A model generated the notes under the pieces. That model had not been told where the DNA came from. It did no database searches and saw nothing but the letters and a program-made list of their open reading frames with translations. A DNA stretch of 64,000 nucleotides from Gemmatimonadaceae bacterium. Its GTDB lineage: Bacteria > Gemmatimonadota > Gemmatimonadetes > Gemmatimonadales > Gemmatimonadaceae. The position numbers and the translations under genes were made by a program. This document shows, piece after piece, positions 43,264-51,458 of the stretch; position 1 is the first letter of the stretch; each line of letters opens with the position of its first letter. The DNA lies in NCBI GenBank assembly GCA_036003045.1, contig DASYSS010000057.1, positions 62,001 to 126,000 of the forward strand, written 5' to 3'.

Positions 43264-44358
43264 ATGCGGAAAAGGAATCTGGTCCCGATGTTCATGGTGT
43301 TCGTTGCGTCGGCGAGCGTGTACGCACAGGGCGGCACGGCGGGCGGAACGGTGTCCATCGACACGATGTCGTTGCCGAAGGTGGTCGTGCTCGCGACCGG
43401 CGGCACGATCGCGGGCGCGGCGAAGAGCAACGTGACCGCGGGGTATTCGAGCGGCCAGGTGGGCGTCGATGAGCTCCTCGCGGCAGTCCCCGAGGCGAAG
43501 CGCCTCGCGCGGTTGAGCGGCGAGCAGGTCTCGAACATCGGCTCGCAGGACATGAACGACGAAGTCTGGATGAAGCTGGCAACGCGCGTCAACCAGATTC
43601 TCGCCCAGCCGGACGTCAGCGGCGTGGTCATCACGCACGGCACCGACACGATCGAGGAGACCGGGTACTTCCTCAATCTCGTCGTCAAGTCGGCGAAGCC
43701 GGTGGTGCTGACGGCGTCGATGCGGCCGTCGACGGCGCTCTCGGCGGACGGACCGTTGAATTTCTTCAACGCCGTCGCGGTGGCAGCCGACAAACAAGCG
43801 CCAAACCACGGCGTGCTCATCGTCGTCAATGACTGGATTCACGGCGCGGCGTCGCTCACGAAGACGAGCACCACCGCGGTGCAGACGTTCCTGTCGCCGC
43901 TGTCCGGCCTGATCGGCACGGTGAACTACGGCAAGATCGAGTGGTACCGCGGGCCCGTCGGCAAGAATACCGTGAACTCGGAGTTCTCCGTCGACGCGAC
44001 GACGACTTTGCCGCGAGTGGACGTGATCATGGCCACGGAAAACATGGACGGCACGCTGATCAACGCGGCGGCCGCGGCGGGGGCGAAAGGAATCGTGATC
44101 GCCGGCGTCGGCAACGGCAACATGACCAAGGCCGCGCTCGACGCGCTCGCGGCGCAGGCCAAGCGCGGCATCGTGTGCGTCCGCTCGACGCGTGTCACGA
44201 CGGGGGAAGTGGGTCGCAACGTCGAAGTCAAAGACGACAGCCTGCACTTGGTCGCATCGCTCGCCCACAACCCGCAGAAGTCCCGCGTGCTCTTGCGGCT
44301 GGCACTGCTGAAAACGTCAGACCCGATGACGATCCAGCGCTACTTCGACGAATACTGA
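43264..44358 (+). CDS. ansB: Type II (exported) L-asparaginase
   Basis: The 364-residue enzyme has a signal peptide (residues 1-22, ending YAQ) and both catalytic motifs: ATGGTIAG (nucleophile Thr48) and THGTDT (124-129, second catalytic Thr127-Asp128), plus the KPVVLTASMRP segment. It hydrolyses asparagine to aspartate and ammonia in the periplasm. It follows the transporter by 37 bases with GAGG before the ATG. Together with aspA it makes a route from external asparagine to fumarate. Confidence 0.93.
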   Translation: MRKRNLVPMFMVFVASASVYAQGGTAGGTVSIDTMSLPKVVVLATGGTIAGAAKSNVTAGYSSGQVGVDELLAAVPEAKRLARLSGEQVSNIGSQDMNDEVWMKLATRVNQILAQPDVSGVVITHGTDTIEETGYFLNLVVKSAKPVVLTASMRPSTALSADGPLNFFNAVAVAADKQAPNHGVLIVVNDWIHGAASLTKTSTTAVQTFLSPLSGLIGTVNYGKIEWYRGPVGKNTVNSEFSVDATTTLPRVDVIMATENMDGTLINAAAAAGAKGIVIAGVGNGNMTKAALDALAAQAKRGIVCVRSTRVTTGEVGRNVEVKDDSLHLVASLAHNPQKSRVLLRLALLKTSDPMTIQRYFDEY

Positions 44359-44418
44359 CGCAACGGCCGCCGCGGTCGACGGGGGACCGCGGCGCCACTC
44401 ACGCTCTCGAGCATCGCC

Positions 44419-45717
44419 ATGACACTTCCCCGACTTGCGCTCGGAGCCCTCGTCGTTCTCTCGGCGTTCGGAGCACCGCGCGCCGCAACCGGGCAAAAGC
44501 CGGGACAGAGCCGACAGGACTCCACGCGCGACTCGATCCTGTCGGTGGAACTGACCGCCGGCGAGGCGGACAACGAGCCGATGCGCCGGAACCTGTTACG
44601 GCGCCTCGAGTGGAATCTCGGCTTCACGACGATGCACGTCGGCGGCGGGATGCTGTTCGATTGGATCGCCTACTGGCAAGATTCGGCGAGCAAGGAGCAG
44701 TTTCCCAACCTGAATCCCCAATACAAGTTTCGGGATGGGCGCATTCTGTTCGGCGGGCGCTTCAAGACGAAGCGGCCGTTCACCTGGCAGGCGGGCATCA
44801 TGTACGACGTCGCGACGTCGCGCTGGCTCGTCCGCCAGACCGGGTTCATGGTCTCGGTGCCCGAGATCTACAGCCACTTCTTTCTCGGGCGAGCGAAGGA
44901 AGGGTTCAGCCTCAACAAGGTAATGGTCGGGTACGACGGCTGGTCGATGGAGCGTCTGCCCTTCACCGACGCGACCGTTCCGTTGCTGGCGGACGGTGTC
45001 AAATGGCTGTTTTACAACCCGAACAACCACTTGTTCTTCAACCTGGGCGCGTTCATGGACGCGTTCTCCGAAGGTCAGAGCTTTTCGTCGTACAACTATC
45101 AGTTCGTAGCGCGCGCCGGAATCGATCCGCTCGCCGGCGACACGGCCGGCAAGCTGTTGCACCTGGGGATGAACTTCCGCATCGGCGACGCCGACAAAGA
45201 CTCGCTGCGTCTTCGATCCAAGCCCGAGGCGTTCCCGGCGCCCTACTTCATCGACACCGGAAAATTCCCCGCCAGCACCGCGTACGCGTTCGGCCCCGAG
45301 CTCTACTATCGGCTCGGCCGAGTGCTGATGGGCGGCGAATACTACTGGCAGAGGGTTCACTCGCCGCAAAATGGCAATCCGTGGTTTCACGGCGGTGAGG
45401 CCGTCGTGAGTTGGGTCACGACGGGCGAGGCTCGGCCCTTCAACCTCGCGGGCAACTACTTCACGGAAGTCGTCCCGGATAGCACCGTGATCCAGGGCTC
45501 GTCTGGCGCGTGGGCGCCGCTGGTCAAGGTCTCGTACAGCAATTTGACGAACGGTCCGATCCAGGGCGGCATCCTGTGGCGTATCACGCCCATGATCAAC
45601 TGGTACCTCACGGACAACGTTCGGCTCGAGTTCGCGTACGGGTACGCGATTCTGACGCGTTTCGAGCTGCGAGGCGCGACGATGTTCTTCCAGTCGCGGT
45701 TGCAGCTGCGCCTGTGA
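44419..45717 (+). CDS. OprP-like outer-membrane porin 2
   Basis: The 432-residue protein has a signal peptide (about 1-25) and a porin-like barrel with the landmarks AYAFGPELYYRLGRVLMGGEY and a C-terminal strand ending LQLRL. It closes the aspartate/asparagine operon and is the likely outer-membrane entry for asparagine or dicarboxylates. Confidence 0.8.
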   Translation: MTLPRLALGALVVLSAFGAPRAATGQKPGQSRQDSTRDSILSVELTAGEADNEPMRRNLLRRLEWNLGFTTMHVGGGMLFDWIAYWQDSASKEQFPNLNPQYKFRDGRILFGGRFKTKRPFTWQAGIMYDVATSRWLVRQTGFMVSVPEIYSHFFLGRAKEGFSLNKVMVGYDGWSMERLPFTDATVPLLADGVKWLFYNPNNHLFFNLGAFMDAFSEGQSFSSYNYQFVARAGIDPLAGDTAGKLLHLGMNFRIGDADKDSLRLRSKPEAFPAPYFIDTGKFPASTAYAFGPELYYRLGRVLMGGEYYWQRVHSPQNGNPWFHGGEAVVSWVTTGEARPFNLAGNYFTEVVPDSTVIQGSSGAWAPLVKVSYSNLTNGPIQGGILWRITPMINWYLTDNVRLEFAYGYAILTRFELRGATMFFQSRLQLRL

Positions 45718-45757
45718 CCGGCCGCCGATCGACACCTGCCGACGGAAGTCGACTCCC

Positions 45758-46543
45758 GTGGTGACCGCGAACTTTGCTTTGCTGAGCATCGGCCTCGCCG
45801 TCGCGCTGTTCCTCGCGATGATGTTGATGCTCGAGGTCGGCCGGCGGGTCGGCGTGGAACGGACGAAAACGCGGGGGAACAAAGCGCGCGCCGGCGTCGG
45901 CGTCGTCGACGGCTCCGTGTACGGCCTCCTCGCGTTGCTGGCCGGGTTCATGTTTTCCGGCGCCGCGAACCGATTCGACCAGCGTCGCACGTTGGTGGGT
46001 GAGATCGCGAATGCGGCGCAACGAAGTTGGCGACGCGTCGCACTGCTGCCCGACGAATTGCGCTCGCCCGTCCGCGACGCGTTGCGCCGGTACATGGACG
46101 GACTCGTTTCCTACTACACGGGTCCGGTGGCCCCGAGACATCATCTCGAGTTTCCTCCGCAGCTCACGCAAGCGGAAGACAGTCTCTGGTCCCGCTCCGT
46201 CGCCGCCTGCAAGGCGCCGGGCGGCGAACCGGCGCGGATGCTTCTGCTCCCGGCGTTGAGCGAGACATTCGATGCCGTCGAACGCGAGCGTGTCGCCCGG
46301 CGCATCCACCCGTCACCGCTGATCTACGTGATGTTCGGCATTTCAGCGCTCGCGACGGCGCTCTTCGCCGGCTATGGCATGGCGAGCGGTCCCGTGCGCA
46401 ACTGGATGTACACCGTCGGCATCGCGGCGAGCATCTCGATCGCCACGTACGTCATCATCGAGCTCGAGTATCCGCGTTTGGGGCTGGTCCGCGTGAGCGG
46501 GATGGACCAGCTTCTCGTCGAAGCTCGCGACTCGATGAAATAA
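45758..46543 (+). CDS. Bestrophin-like (DUF4239) membrane protein
   Basis: The 261-residue product has N-terminal helices (about 5-25 and 50-70), a soluble middle with conserved charges (FDQRRTLVGEIANA), and two C-terminal helices. It resembles the DUF4239/bestrophin-like family, possibly anion channels. A GTG starts the gene. It lies 40 bases after the porin and may belong to the same transcript. Confidence 0.75.
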   Translation: MVTANFALLSIGLAVALFLAMMLMLEVGRRVGVERTKTRGNKARAGVGVVDGSVYGLLALLAGFMFSGAANRFDQRRTLVGEIANAAQRSWRRVALLPDELRSPVRDALRRYMDGLVSYYTGPVAPRHHLEFPPQLTQAEDSLWSRSVAACKAPGGEPARMLLLPALSETFDAVERERVARRIHPSPLIYVMFGISALATALFAGYGMASGPVRNWMYTVGIAASISIATYVIIELEYPRLGLVRVSGMDQLLVEARDSMK

Positions 46544-46562
46544 CGCGCGGTCGGCGGGAGCT

Positions 46563-46718
46563 TCATCGCTCCAGCCGCGTGACCGATCGCTTCGCTCTGG
46601 CTCGGCGCGCTACTCTCCCTCGCGGTACCAGTTCGTCCAGCCACATTCTGACCGCGATCGCCGCGGCACCGATCATCAAACGACCGATCACTTGCGCGCG
46701 CGTGGGATCGAGCAGCAT
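46563..46718 (-). CDS. Possible small membrane protein (51 residues)
   Basis: A 51-codon ORF with one hydrophobic stretch (GRLMIGAAAIAVRM) and a basic tail. Its ATG lies 70 bases from the strong TTGGAC palindrome, which would then serve both this ORF and the divergent DUF1622 gene. The first half has GC-rich third positions; the second half does not. No homologue can be recognised by eye. Confidence 0.3.
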   Translation of the reverse strand: MLLDPTRAQVIGRLMIGAAAIAVRMWLDELVPRGRVARRARAKRSVTRLER

Positions 46719-46788
46719 TCCAACTCATCCGCAGTGGTTGAACAGGCCCGGCTCACGCAATGAATGCCGATGCCGCGGTACCGAGTCG

Positions 46789-46814
46789 ATTGGACCGAAG
46801 CCCAATGGTCCAAT
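46789..46814. promoter_or_regulatory. Strongest TTGGAC operator: ATTGGACC ... GGTCCAAT
   Basis: A perfect eight-base inverted repeat (46789-46796 and 46807-46814) with a ten-base spacer. Inside it, TTGGAC-CGAA-GCCCAA (46790-46805) fits the short palindrome at 11 of 12 positions. It lies 44 bases upstream of the DUF1622 start. The rest of the 314-base gap may hold one small ORF. Confidence 0.7.
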
Positions 46815-46857
46815 GCGCCATCGCGTTCGAGCCGAAAGGCCGGCAGTCTCCGCGTGT

Positions 46858-47223
46858 ATGGATGTTTACCACGCGCTCCTGAGCGGCGTCGACGCGTTCG
46901 CCGAGTGGACTCGCCTTGGGCTGGAAACGCTGGGGATCGCGACGATCGCCATCGGCGCGGGGGCGGTCGTCGTGCGCATCGCGCGGCAGACGCATACGCA
47001 GCGGCACCTGAGCTTCACCGAGACGCGGTTCATCCTCGCGCGGTATCTCGCGCTCGCACTGGAATTCCAGCTCGCCGCCGACGTGCTCGAGACCGCGATC
47101 CTGCCCGAGTGGACGAAGATCGGGCAGCTGGCCGCGATCGCCGCGATTCGGACCGCGCTCAACTACTTCCTGTCGAAGGAACTGGGAGAAGAGAAGCGGG
47201 AACTCGCGTCGCCTGCATCGTAG
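46858..47223 (+). CDS. DUF1622 family small membrane protein
   Basis: The 121-residue protein has three membrane helices and the family pattern ARYLALALEFQLAADVLET. DUF1622 proteins are small inner-membrane proteins of unknown role. The gene stands alone under the best TTGGAC palindrome in the window and converges with the FGE gene. Confidence 0.87.
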   Translation: MDVYHALLSGVDAFAEWTRLGLETLGIATIAIGAGAVVVRIARQTHTQRHLSFTETRFILARYLALALEFQLAADVLETAILPEWTKIGQLAAIAAIRTALNYFLSKELGEEKRELASPAS

Positions 47224-47257
47224 CGGGGACGACGCGCATCCGACCCAAACCGGCCGC

Positions 47258-48286
47258 TCAGCGTGTCGGCCGTACGATGCAGCGGAACCCGAGGTGCGTG
47301 GTCGACGTGTCGATCGGCTCCGGGAAACGCGCCGCGGGCCGATAGCGTTGGCAATAGTTCGGCGAGCAGAGATGCGACCCGCCCTTCAGCACCTTGCGAG
47401 GAATCCACGTGCCCGGCTGCGAGCGATCCATGCTGTCGAGCATGGTGCCGCCGCGCGGATTGTGTGGCGTGCAGCAATCCGTCTTGTGCGGGTCCGCGTG
47501 CGACGTGCGATACCAGTCGCAGGTCCATTCCCACACGTTGCCGATCATGTCGTACAGCCCGAAGCCGTTCGGCGGAAACGCGCCCACGGGCGACGTCCCT
47601 TCCCATCCGTCCACGAGAGTATTCTCATGCGGAAATCGTCCTTGCCACGTGTTGGCCATCGGACGGCCGTGCGGCATGAGCTCGTCACCCCACGCATACG
47701 TGGCTCCCTCGAGGCCGCCGCGCGCCGCGAACTCCCATTCGGCCTCGGTCGGCAGCGCTTTCCCTTCCCATTTCGCGAACGCTTCCGCGTCGCTGTACGC
47801 CACGTGGACGACCGGATGCTCGTCGAGACCGGCGTTGCTGCTCCCCGGTCCTTGCGGGTGACGCCAGTCCGCGAAGTGGACGAATCGCCACCAGTTGGAG
47901 ATGTCGTTGAGGTGCACCGGATGCTTCGGCCGCACGAACACGAGCGAACCGGGCTTCAACTGCTCGGGCGGCGCCCCCGGATAGTCCCGCGCGTTCGGTG
48001 GCAGTTCAGCGAATGTCGTGTGATGGGTTTCCGCGCAGAAGCGCGCGAAGCGCGCGTTCGTCACCGGTGACCGATCCATCCAGAATCCGTCCACCGCCAC
48101 GCGGTGGACGGGGCGCTCTTCGGGATAGTGGCGATCGGAGCCCATGTCGAATGTGCCGCCGGGGATCCACACCATGTCGGGCGACGGCGCGTCGCCCGGG
48201 GGGGAAGGCGCCTGCGGAACCGTGCTCGGCTCGTGAACGGCCGGCGCGCCTGCTGACATGATCGTGTCTACGTTCGGAAGCGACAT
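47258..48286 (-). CDS. Formylglycine-generating enzyme (sulfatase maturase, SUMF1 family)
   Basis: The 342-residue protein is a full FGE: the MVWIPGGTFDMGS opening, LPTEAEWEFAARGG, GNVWEWTCDW, and the active-site pair in GGSHLCSPNYCQRYRPAAR, Cys307 and Cys312, matching the Cys pair of known FGEs. It oxidises the Cys of CxP/AxR motifs to formylglycine, using copper and oxygen. Many SUMF1 relatives lack these cysteines; this one keeps both, so it can mature the two sulfatases at 26.7-31.6 kb. AGGAGGTGG precedes the ATG. It is the last gene of an operon with a receiver protein and a CobW-like GTPase. Confidence 0.92.
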   Translation of the reverse strand: MSLPNVDTIMSAGAPAVHEPSTVPQAPSPPGDAPSPDMVWIPGGTFDMGSDRHYPEERPVHRVAVDGFWMDRSPVTNARFARFCAETHHTTFAELPPNARDYPGAPPEQLKPGSLVFVRPKHPVHLNDISNWWRFVHFADWRHPQGPGSSNAGLDEHPVVHVAYSDAEAFAKWEGKALPTEAEWEFAARGGLEGATYAWGDELMPHGRPMANTWQGRFPHENTLVDGWEGTSPVGAFPPNGFGLYDMIGNVWEWTCDWYRTSHADPHKTDCCTPHNPRGGTMLDSMDRSQPGTWIPRKVLKGGSHLCSPNYCQRYRPAARFPEPIDTSTTHLGFRCIVRPTR

Positions 48287-48297
48287 GGGTCCACCTC

Positions 48298-48753
48298 CTA
48301 TCCGAGAGAAGCCGCACCCACCCCCGCATCAATTCCCGCCTGCACTTCGGCCAGCACGGCGCGCATCGCCTCGTTCGAGATCGGTTTGACGATGTGACGG
48401 TCGAACCCCGCCGAGCGCGCGCGCTCGACGATGTCTTCCGAGTCCCAACCGGTGAGCGCGATGAGGTACGTGCCACGCGTGGACGACATCGAGCGCAGCT
48501 TTCTCGCGACCGCGAAGCCGTCGAGCAAGGGCAACGACAGATCGATGAGGGCCACGTCCGGCAGAAAGTCCACCGCTGACGAGACGGCCTCGATGCCGCT
48601 CAACGCGGCGCGAACCTGGTATCCTTGCGTCCGCAGCAAGCGTCCCACGCTCACCACGGATTCGACGTGGTCGTCGACGAGCAGCACGCGGAGTCCGCTG
48701 CTCGCGGCTTGCGGCGTCGTGGAATTGTTGGTAGTCGATGCGTCGTCGTTCAT
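48298..48753 (-). CDS. Single-domain response regulator (receiver only)
   Basis: This 151-residue protein has one receiver domain (VDD at 26-28, phosphorylated Asp71, Lys in HIVKPIS) and no output domain. Such proteins pass phosphate on or bind a partner directly. It overlaps the CobW-like gene by ATGA and lies 11 bases before FGE, so it is made together with the maturase. Confidence 0.9.
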   Translation of the reverse strand: MNDDASTTNNSTTPQAASSGLRVLLVDDHVESVVSVGRLLRTQGYQVRAALSGIEAVSSAVDFLPDVALIDLSLPLLDGFAVARKLRSMSSTRGTYLIALTGWDSEDIVERARSAGFDRHIVKPISNEAMRAVLAEVQAGIDAGVGAASLG

Positions 48754-49832
48754 GCGACATCTCCGAGATCCGGCGCTCTAGGTACATCGGCGATCCGTTC
48801 CGCCCTCGAGGCCGGCCGCTGCGCCCGACTGACCATCCCCGCTCCCGCCGCTGCACTGCCGCTGCCTTCGCCGGCGAGCAACAGCCGCGTCGCCGGCGTT
48901 TCATCACCCCATAACGATCCTCGGTCGAGCCGCCAGCGCCGTCCGAGAAAATGAAAGACGTGGCGATGCTGCGGCTCGTCGCGGAGGTATACCGTGCCGT
49001 GTCCGCTCATGACGCGGCCGGTGAGCCGCTGCGCCCACGTGCGAAACTCCCGGCCGTCGATCGGCGCGTCGGCGACGAGACACCACGCGCAATGGTTCTC
49101 GCACGTCCGTGTTCGCGCCGGCCGCGAATTCTGCGGCAGATAGTCGGGCCGCCACTCGGCGAGCACAGCGCGCGCATCGAGCGCCGACGGGTCGGCGGAC
49201 AATCCGAGGAGCAACGGCGGGGCGATGCGCCCATGATCCGACCACACGACGCGCGTGGCCGGCGCCAGCCGCTCGAGCGTGCGCTGTGCCGAGGCGGCGC
49301 GCTCGGCGTCGATGAGGTCGACCTTGTTGAGCAGGACGACGTTCGCGATGGTGGCCTGCTCCTGCAGGTGCGACTCGTCGGTCCCGTCCATGTCGTTCAG
49401 CGCGGGGTTCGACGCATCGACGATCAACACCGCGCCGTTGAGTGAATACCCCGGCATGTAGCCGTATCCCGTCATGCGCCGCAGGTCGGCGAACCCCGCG
49501 CGATCAATGACGACGTGATCGGGCCGGTCGCGCGACGCGCCGAGCGCGGCGAGCGCCGCCGTGCCGTCGTCGTCAGCGCGCACGTATGTGCATCCGTTGT
49601 TGAGCACGACTCTCGGGCCGTCGGAGTCGGCGACGAGCGATGCGTCGATCTCGACGCTCTCTCCCACGATCGCGGCCGTGCGTCGGCCCGCGGTGTGCTC
49701 GAGAAGGTGTCGCACGAGCGACGTCTTCCCCGTACCCGGAGCGCCCCCGACGATGGTCAGGGGAATGTTCTCACGGTGACCAAGAGAAGAACGCGCGCTC
49801 TGCATCTGCGCCTCGGTGAGATCGGGTTGCAT
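48750..49832 (-). CDS. CobW-like (COG0523) GTPase lacking the CxCC motif
   Basis: The 360-residue protein has a P-loop GGAPGTGKTS (29-38), LLNKVDLID (GTP specificity) and a C-terminal CobW domain with GHGTVYLRDEP. The usual zinc-binding GCxCC motif is here NNGCTYVR, with only one Cys (Cys81). COG0523 proteins load metal into client enzymes. Placed in an operon with the metal-dependent FGE, this one could serve it, but the missing cysteines argue for another ligand set. A GTG at 49847 is an alternative start. Confidence 0.83.
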   Translation of the reverse strand: MQPDLTEAQMQSARSSLGHRENIPLTIVGGAPGTGKTSLVRHLLEHTAGRRTAAIVGESVEIDASLVADSDGPRVVLNNGCTYVRADDDGTAALAALGASRDRPDHVVIDRAGFADLRRMTGYGYMPGYSLNGAVLIVDASNPALNDMDGTDESHLQEQATIANVVLLNKVDLIDAERAASAQRTLERLAPATRVVWSDHGRIAPPLLLGLSADPSALDARAVLAEWRPDYLPQNSRPARTRTCENHCAWCLVADAPIDGREFRTWAQRLTGRVMSGHGTVYLRDEPQHRHVFHFLGRRWRLDRGSLWGDETPATRLLLAGEGSGSAAAGAGMVSRAQRPASRAERIADVPRAPDLGDVA

Positions 49833-49873
49833 CGAGTGCGCCCACACGTTGTTTCCGAAACAAACCGCTTCCT

Positions 49874-49891
49874 ATTGGCCAAAGAGCCAAT
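49874..49891. promoter_or_regulatory. Palindrome ATTGGC-CAAAGA-GCCAAT
   Basis: A perfect 18-base inverted repeat in the divergent region between the CobW-FGE operon and a kinase gene. It is a TTGGCC variant of the TTGGAC pattern with the same outer bases and spacing. Confidence 0.5.
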
Positions 49892-49927
49892 GCCTGTGAT
49901 TTCGATTACACAAGAAACTCGTTGGCC

Positions 49928-50641
49928 ATGACGCTCGACGAGACCACCACCCCGAGTAGCGAGCCGGACGCGGCTCACGTCGCGGCTGCACCGTCGCCTC
50001 GCTTCGTTCTCTCCGGCGACTTGGTCGCCGCGGTGACGCACGATCTTCGTCAACCGCTCACCGCCATCGAGATGAATGTCTCGGCGGCGATACAGTTCCT
50101 TCGCCGCCCCGACGCGGCGATCGACGACGCGCTCGACGCGCTGGGCGGAGCGCTCGACCAAGAGCACCGCATGCGCGACGCGGTACAGGTCTTACAAGAT
50201 CTCGCAACGAGGCGCGAGCCTCGACGCGAGGCCTGCGACCTGAGGGCCGCCGTGCGCGACACGATGACGCTCGCATCCGGCGACGCGCTGGCGCGGCACG
50301 TCGCCGTGGAGCTCGACGACGAGCCCACGCTGCCGCCCGTGTCGGGCGACGGTCTGTTCATCCGCCAGGCGCTGCTCAACATCCTCGCCGCCGGCCTCGG
50401 AACGATTCCGCCGGACGCGCCGGCGCCGAACAACGTGCGCATTCTCATTCGCCGTGCGGGCGACCGCGCCGAAGTGTCGGTCACCTGTCCGGGCGTGTTC
50501 GGGTTGTCCGGCGACTCCACGGAATGGGAGCTGAGTCTCGCGCGCTCCGTCATCGCCATCCACGGCGGAACGATGAACGTCCAGCCGCTTCCCGGCGGCG
50601 GGACCATCGTCACGACTACCTGGCCGTTCCATGCAGCGTGA
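49928..50641 (+). CDS. Short histidine kinase without sensor domain
   Basis: The 237-residue kinase starts almost directly with its H-box THDLRQPLTAIE (His38) and ends with a degenerate ATPase domain (VSGDGLFIRQALLNILAAG; SLARSVIAIHGG). The D/G boxes are weak, so it may need a partner. It has no membrane helix. The ATG at 49928 is preferred over an in-frame TTG. The next gene, a FixJ-type regulator, overlaps its end. Confidence 0.83.
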   Translation: MTLDETTTPSSEPDAAHVAAAPSPRFVLSGDLVAAVTHDLRQPLTAIEMNVSAAIQFLRRPDAAIDDALDALGGALDQEHRMRDAVQVLQDLATRREPRREACDLRAAVRDTMTLASGDALARHVAVELDDEPTLPPVSGDGLFIRQALLNILAAGLGTIPPDAPAPNNVRILIRRAGDRAEVSVTCPGVFGLSGDSTEWELSLARSVIAIHGGTMNVQPLPGGGTIVTTTWPFHAA

Positions 50642-51419
50642 TCCGATGCTCGTCGCCGTGATCGACGACGACGAAGCGACCTGTCTCGCAGTCGCGCGGC
50701 TCCTCGCCGCGACGGGACACCGCGTGCGCACGTTCACGACGGCGCGCGACTACCTCGAAGACCTCGACGCCGCGGCCCCGTCGTGCGTGCTCGTCGACAT
50801 CCGCATGCCCGACGTCGACGGCCTCGCGCTCATTCGCGCGATGCGCGACAGCGGCATCGAGGCGCCGACCGTGTTCATGACGGGGAGCGGACACGTGCCG
50901 ACCGCCGTCGAGGCGATGAAGGAAGGCGCGATCGACCTGCTCGCCAAGCCGTTCTCCGCCGAAGAACTCGCCGCCGTGATGGCGCGCGCGGCGGTGTCGT
51001 CGGAGCGCCTCTACGACGAGCGCCGAGCGTCGGCCCTGCGCTGGCGGCAACTCGAGCGCGTCACGCCGCGCGAAGCCGAGGTGTGCGCGCTCGTCGCGTG
51101 CGGCCTGCCGAACAAATCCGTCGCCGTACGCATCGGCACGACTGAGAAAACTGTGAAGGTCCACCGCAGCCGCGTCATGCAGAAGCTGCGCGCCTCGTCG
51201 CTGGCGGCGCTCGTCCGCTTCGTCGACGCGCTGCTCGCGGACCGCGACCGTAACATCGTGCGGCTCGATGGTCTCGAGATGGCGCGCCCTCGCGCCGCCG
51301 ACATCATCATCGCCGTGACGGCGCGCGAGCGCGCCGGCGCGGCGGCCGTGGCTCCGGCGATTCCGTTGGACACGTCGGACGAGTCCGTAGACCATCGGGC
51401 AATGCCTCGCCCTTCATGA
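50631..51419 (+). CDS. FixJ-family response regulator with LuxR-type HTH
   Basis: The 262-residue protein has a receiver (IDDDE at 11-15, phosphorylated Asp56, TGSGHVPTAVEAMKEGA and LAKPFS) and a LuxR-type HTH around 140-200 (LTPREAEVCALVACGLPNKS; TEKTVKVHRSRVMQKL), plus a C-terminal extension of about 50 residues not typical of FixJ. It overlaps the kinase gene by 11 bases. It is one of two candidates for binding the TTGGAC-N4-GTCCAA palindrome. Confidence 0.92.
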   Translation: MQRDPMLVAVIDDDEATCLAVARLLAATGHRVRTFTTARDYLEDLDAAAPSCVLVDIRMPDVDGLALIRAMRDSGIEAPTVFMTGSGHVPTAVEAMKEGAIDLLAKPFSAEELAAVMARAAVSSERLYDERRASALRWRQLERVTPREAEVCALVACGLPNKSVAVRIGTTEKTVKVHRSRVMQKLRASSLAALVRFVDALLADRDRNIVRLDGLEMARPRAADIIIAVTARERAGAAAVAPAIPLDTSDESVDHRAMPRPS

Positions 51420-51458
51420 ACAGTCGTAGGATGGCAGTGGACCCACTGGGAAGGACGG

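Noticed and set aside
49928-50641. Frameshifted or truncated larger kinase
   Set aside because: The upstream 80 bases hold a divergent promoter region and a palindrome, with no trace of a sensor domain in any frame.
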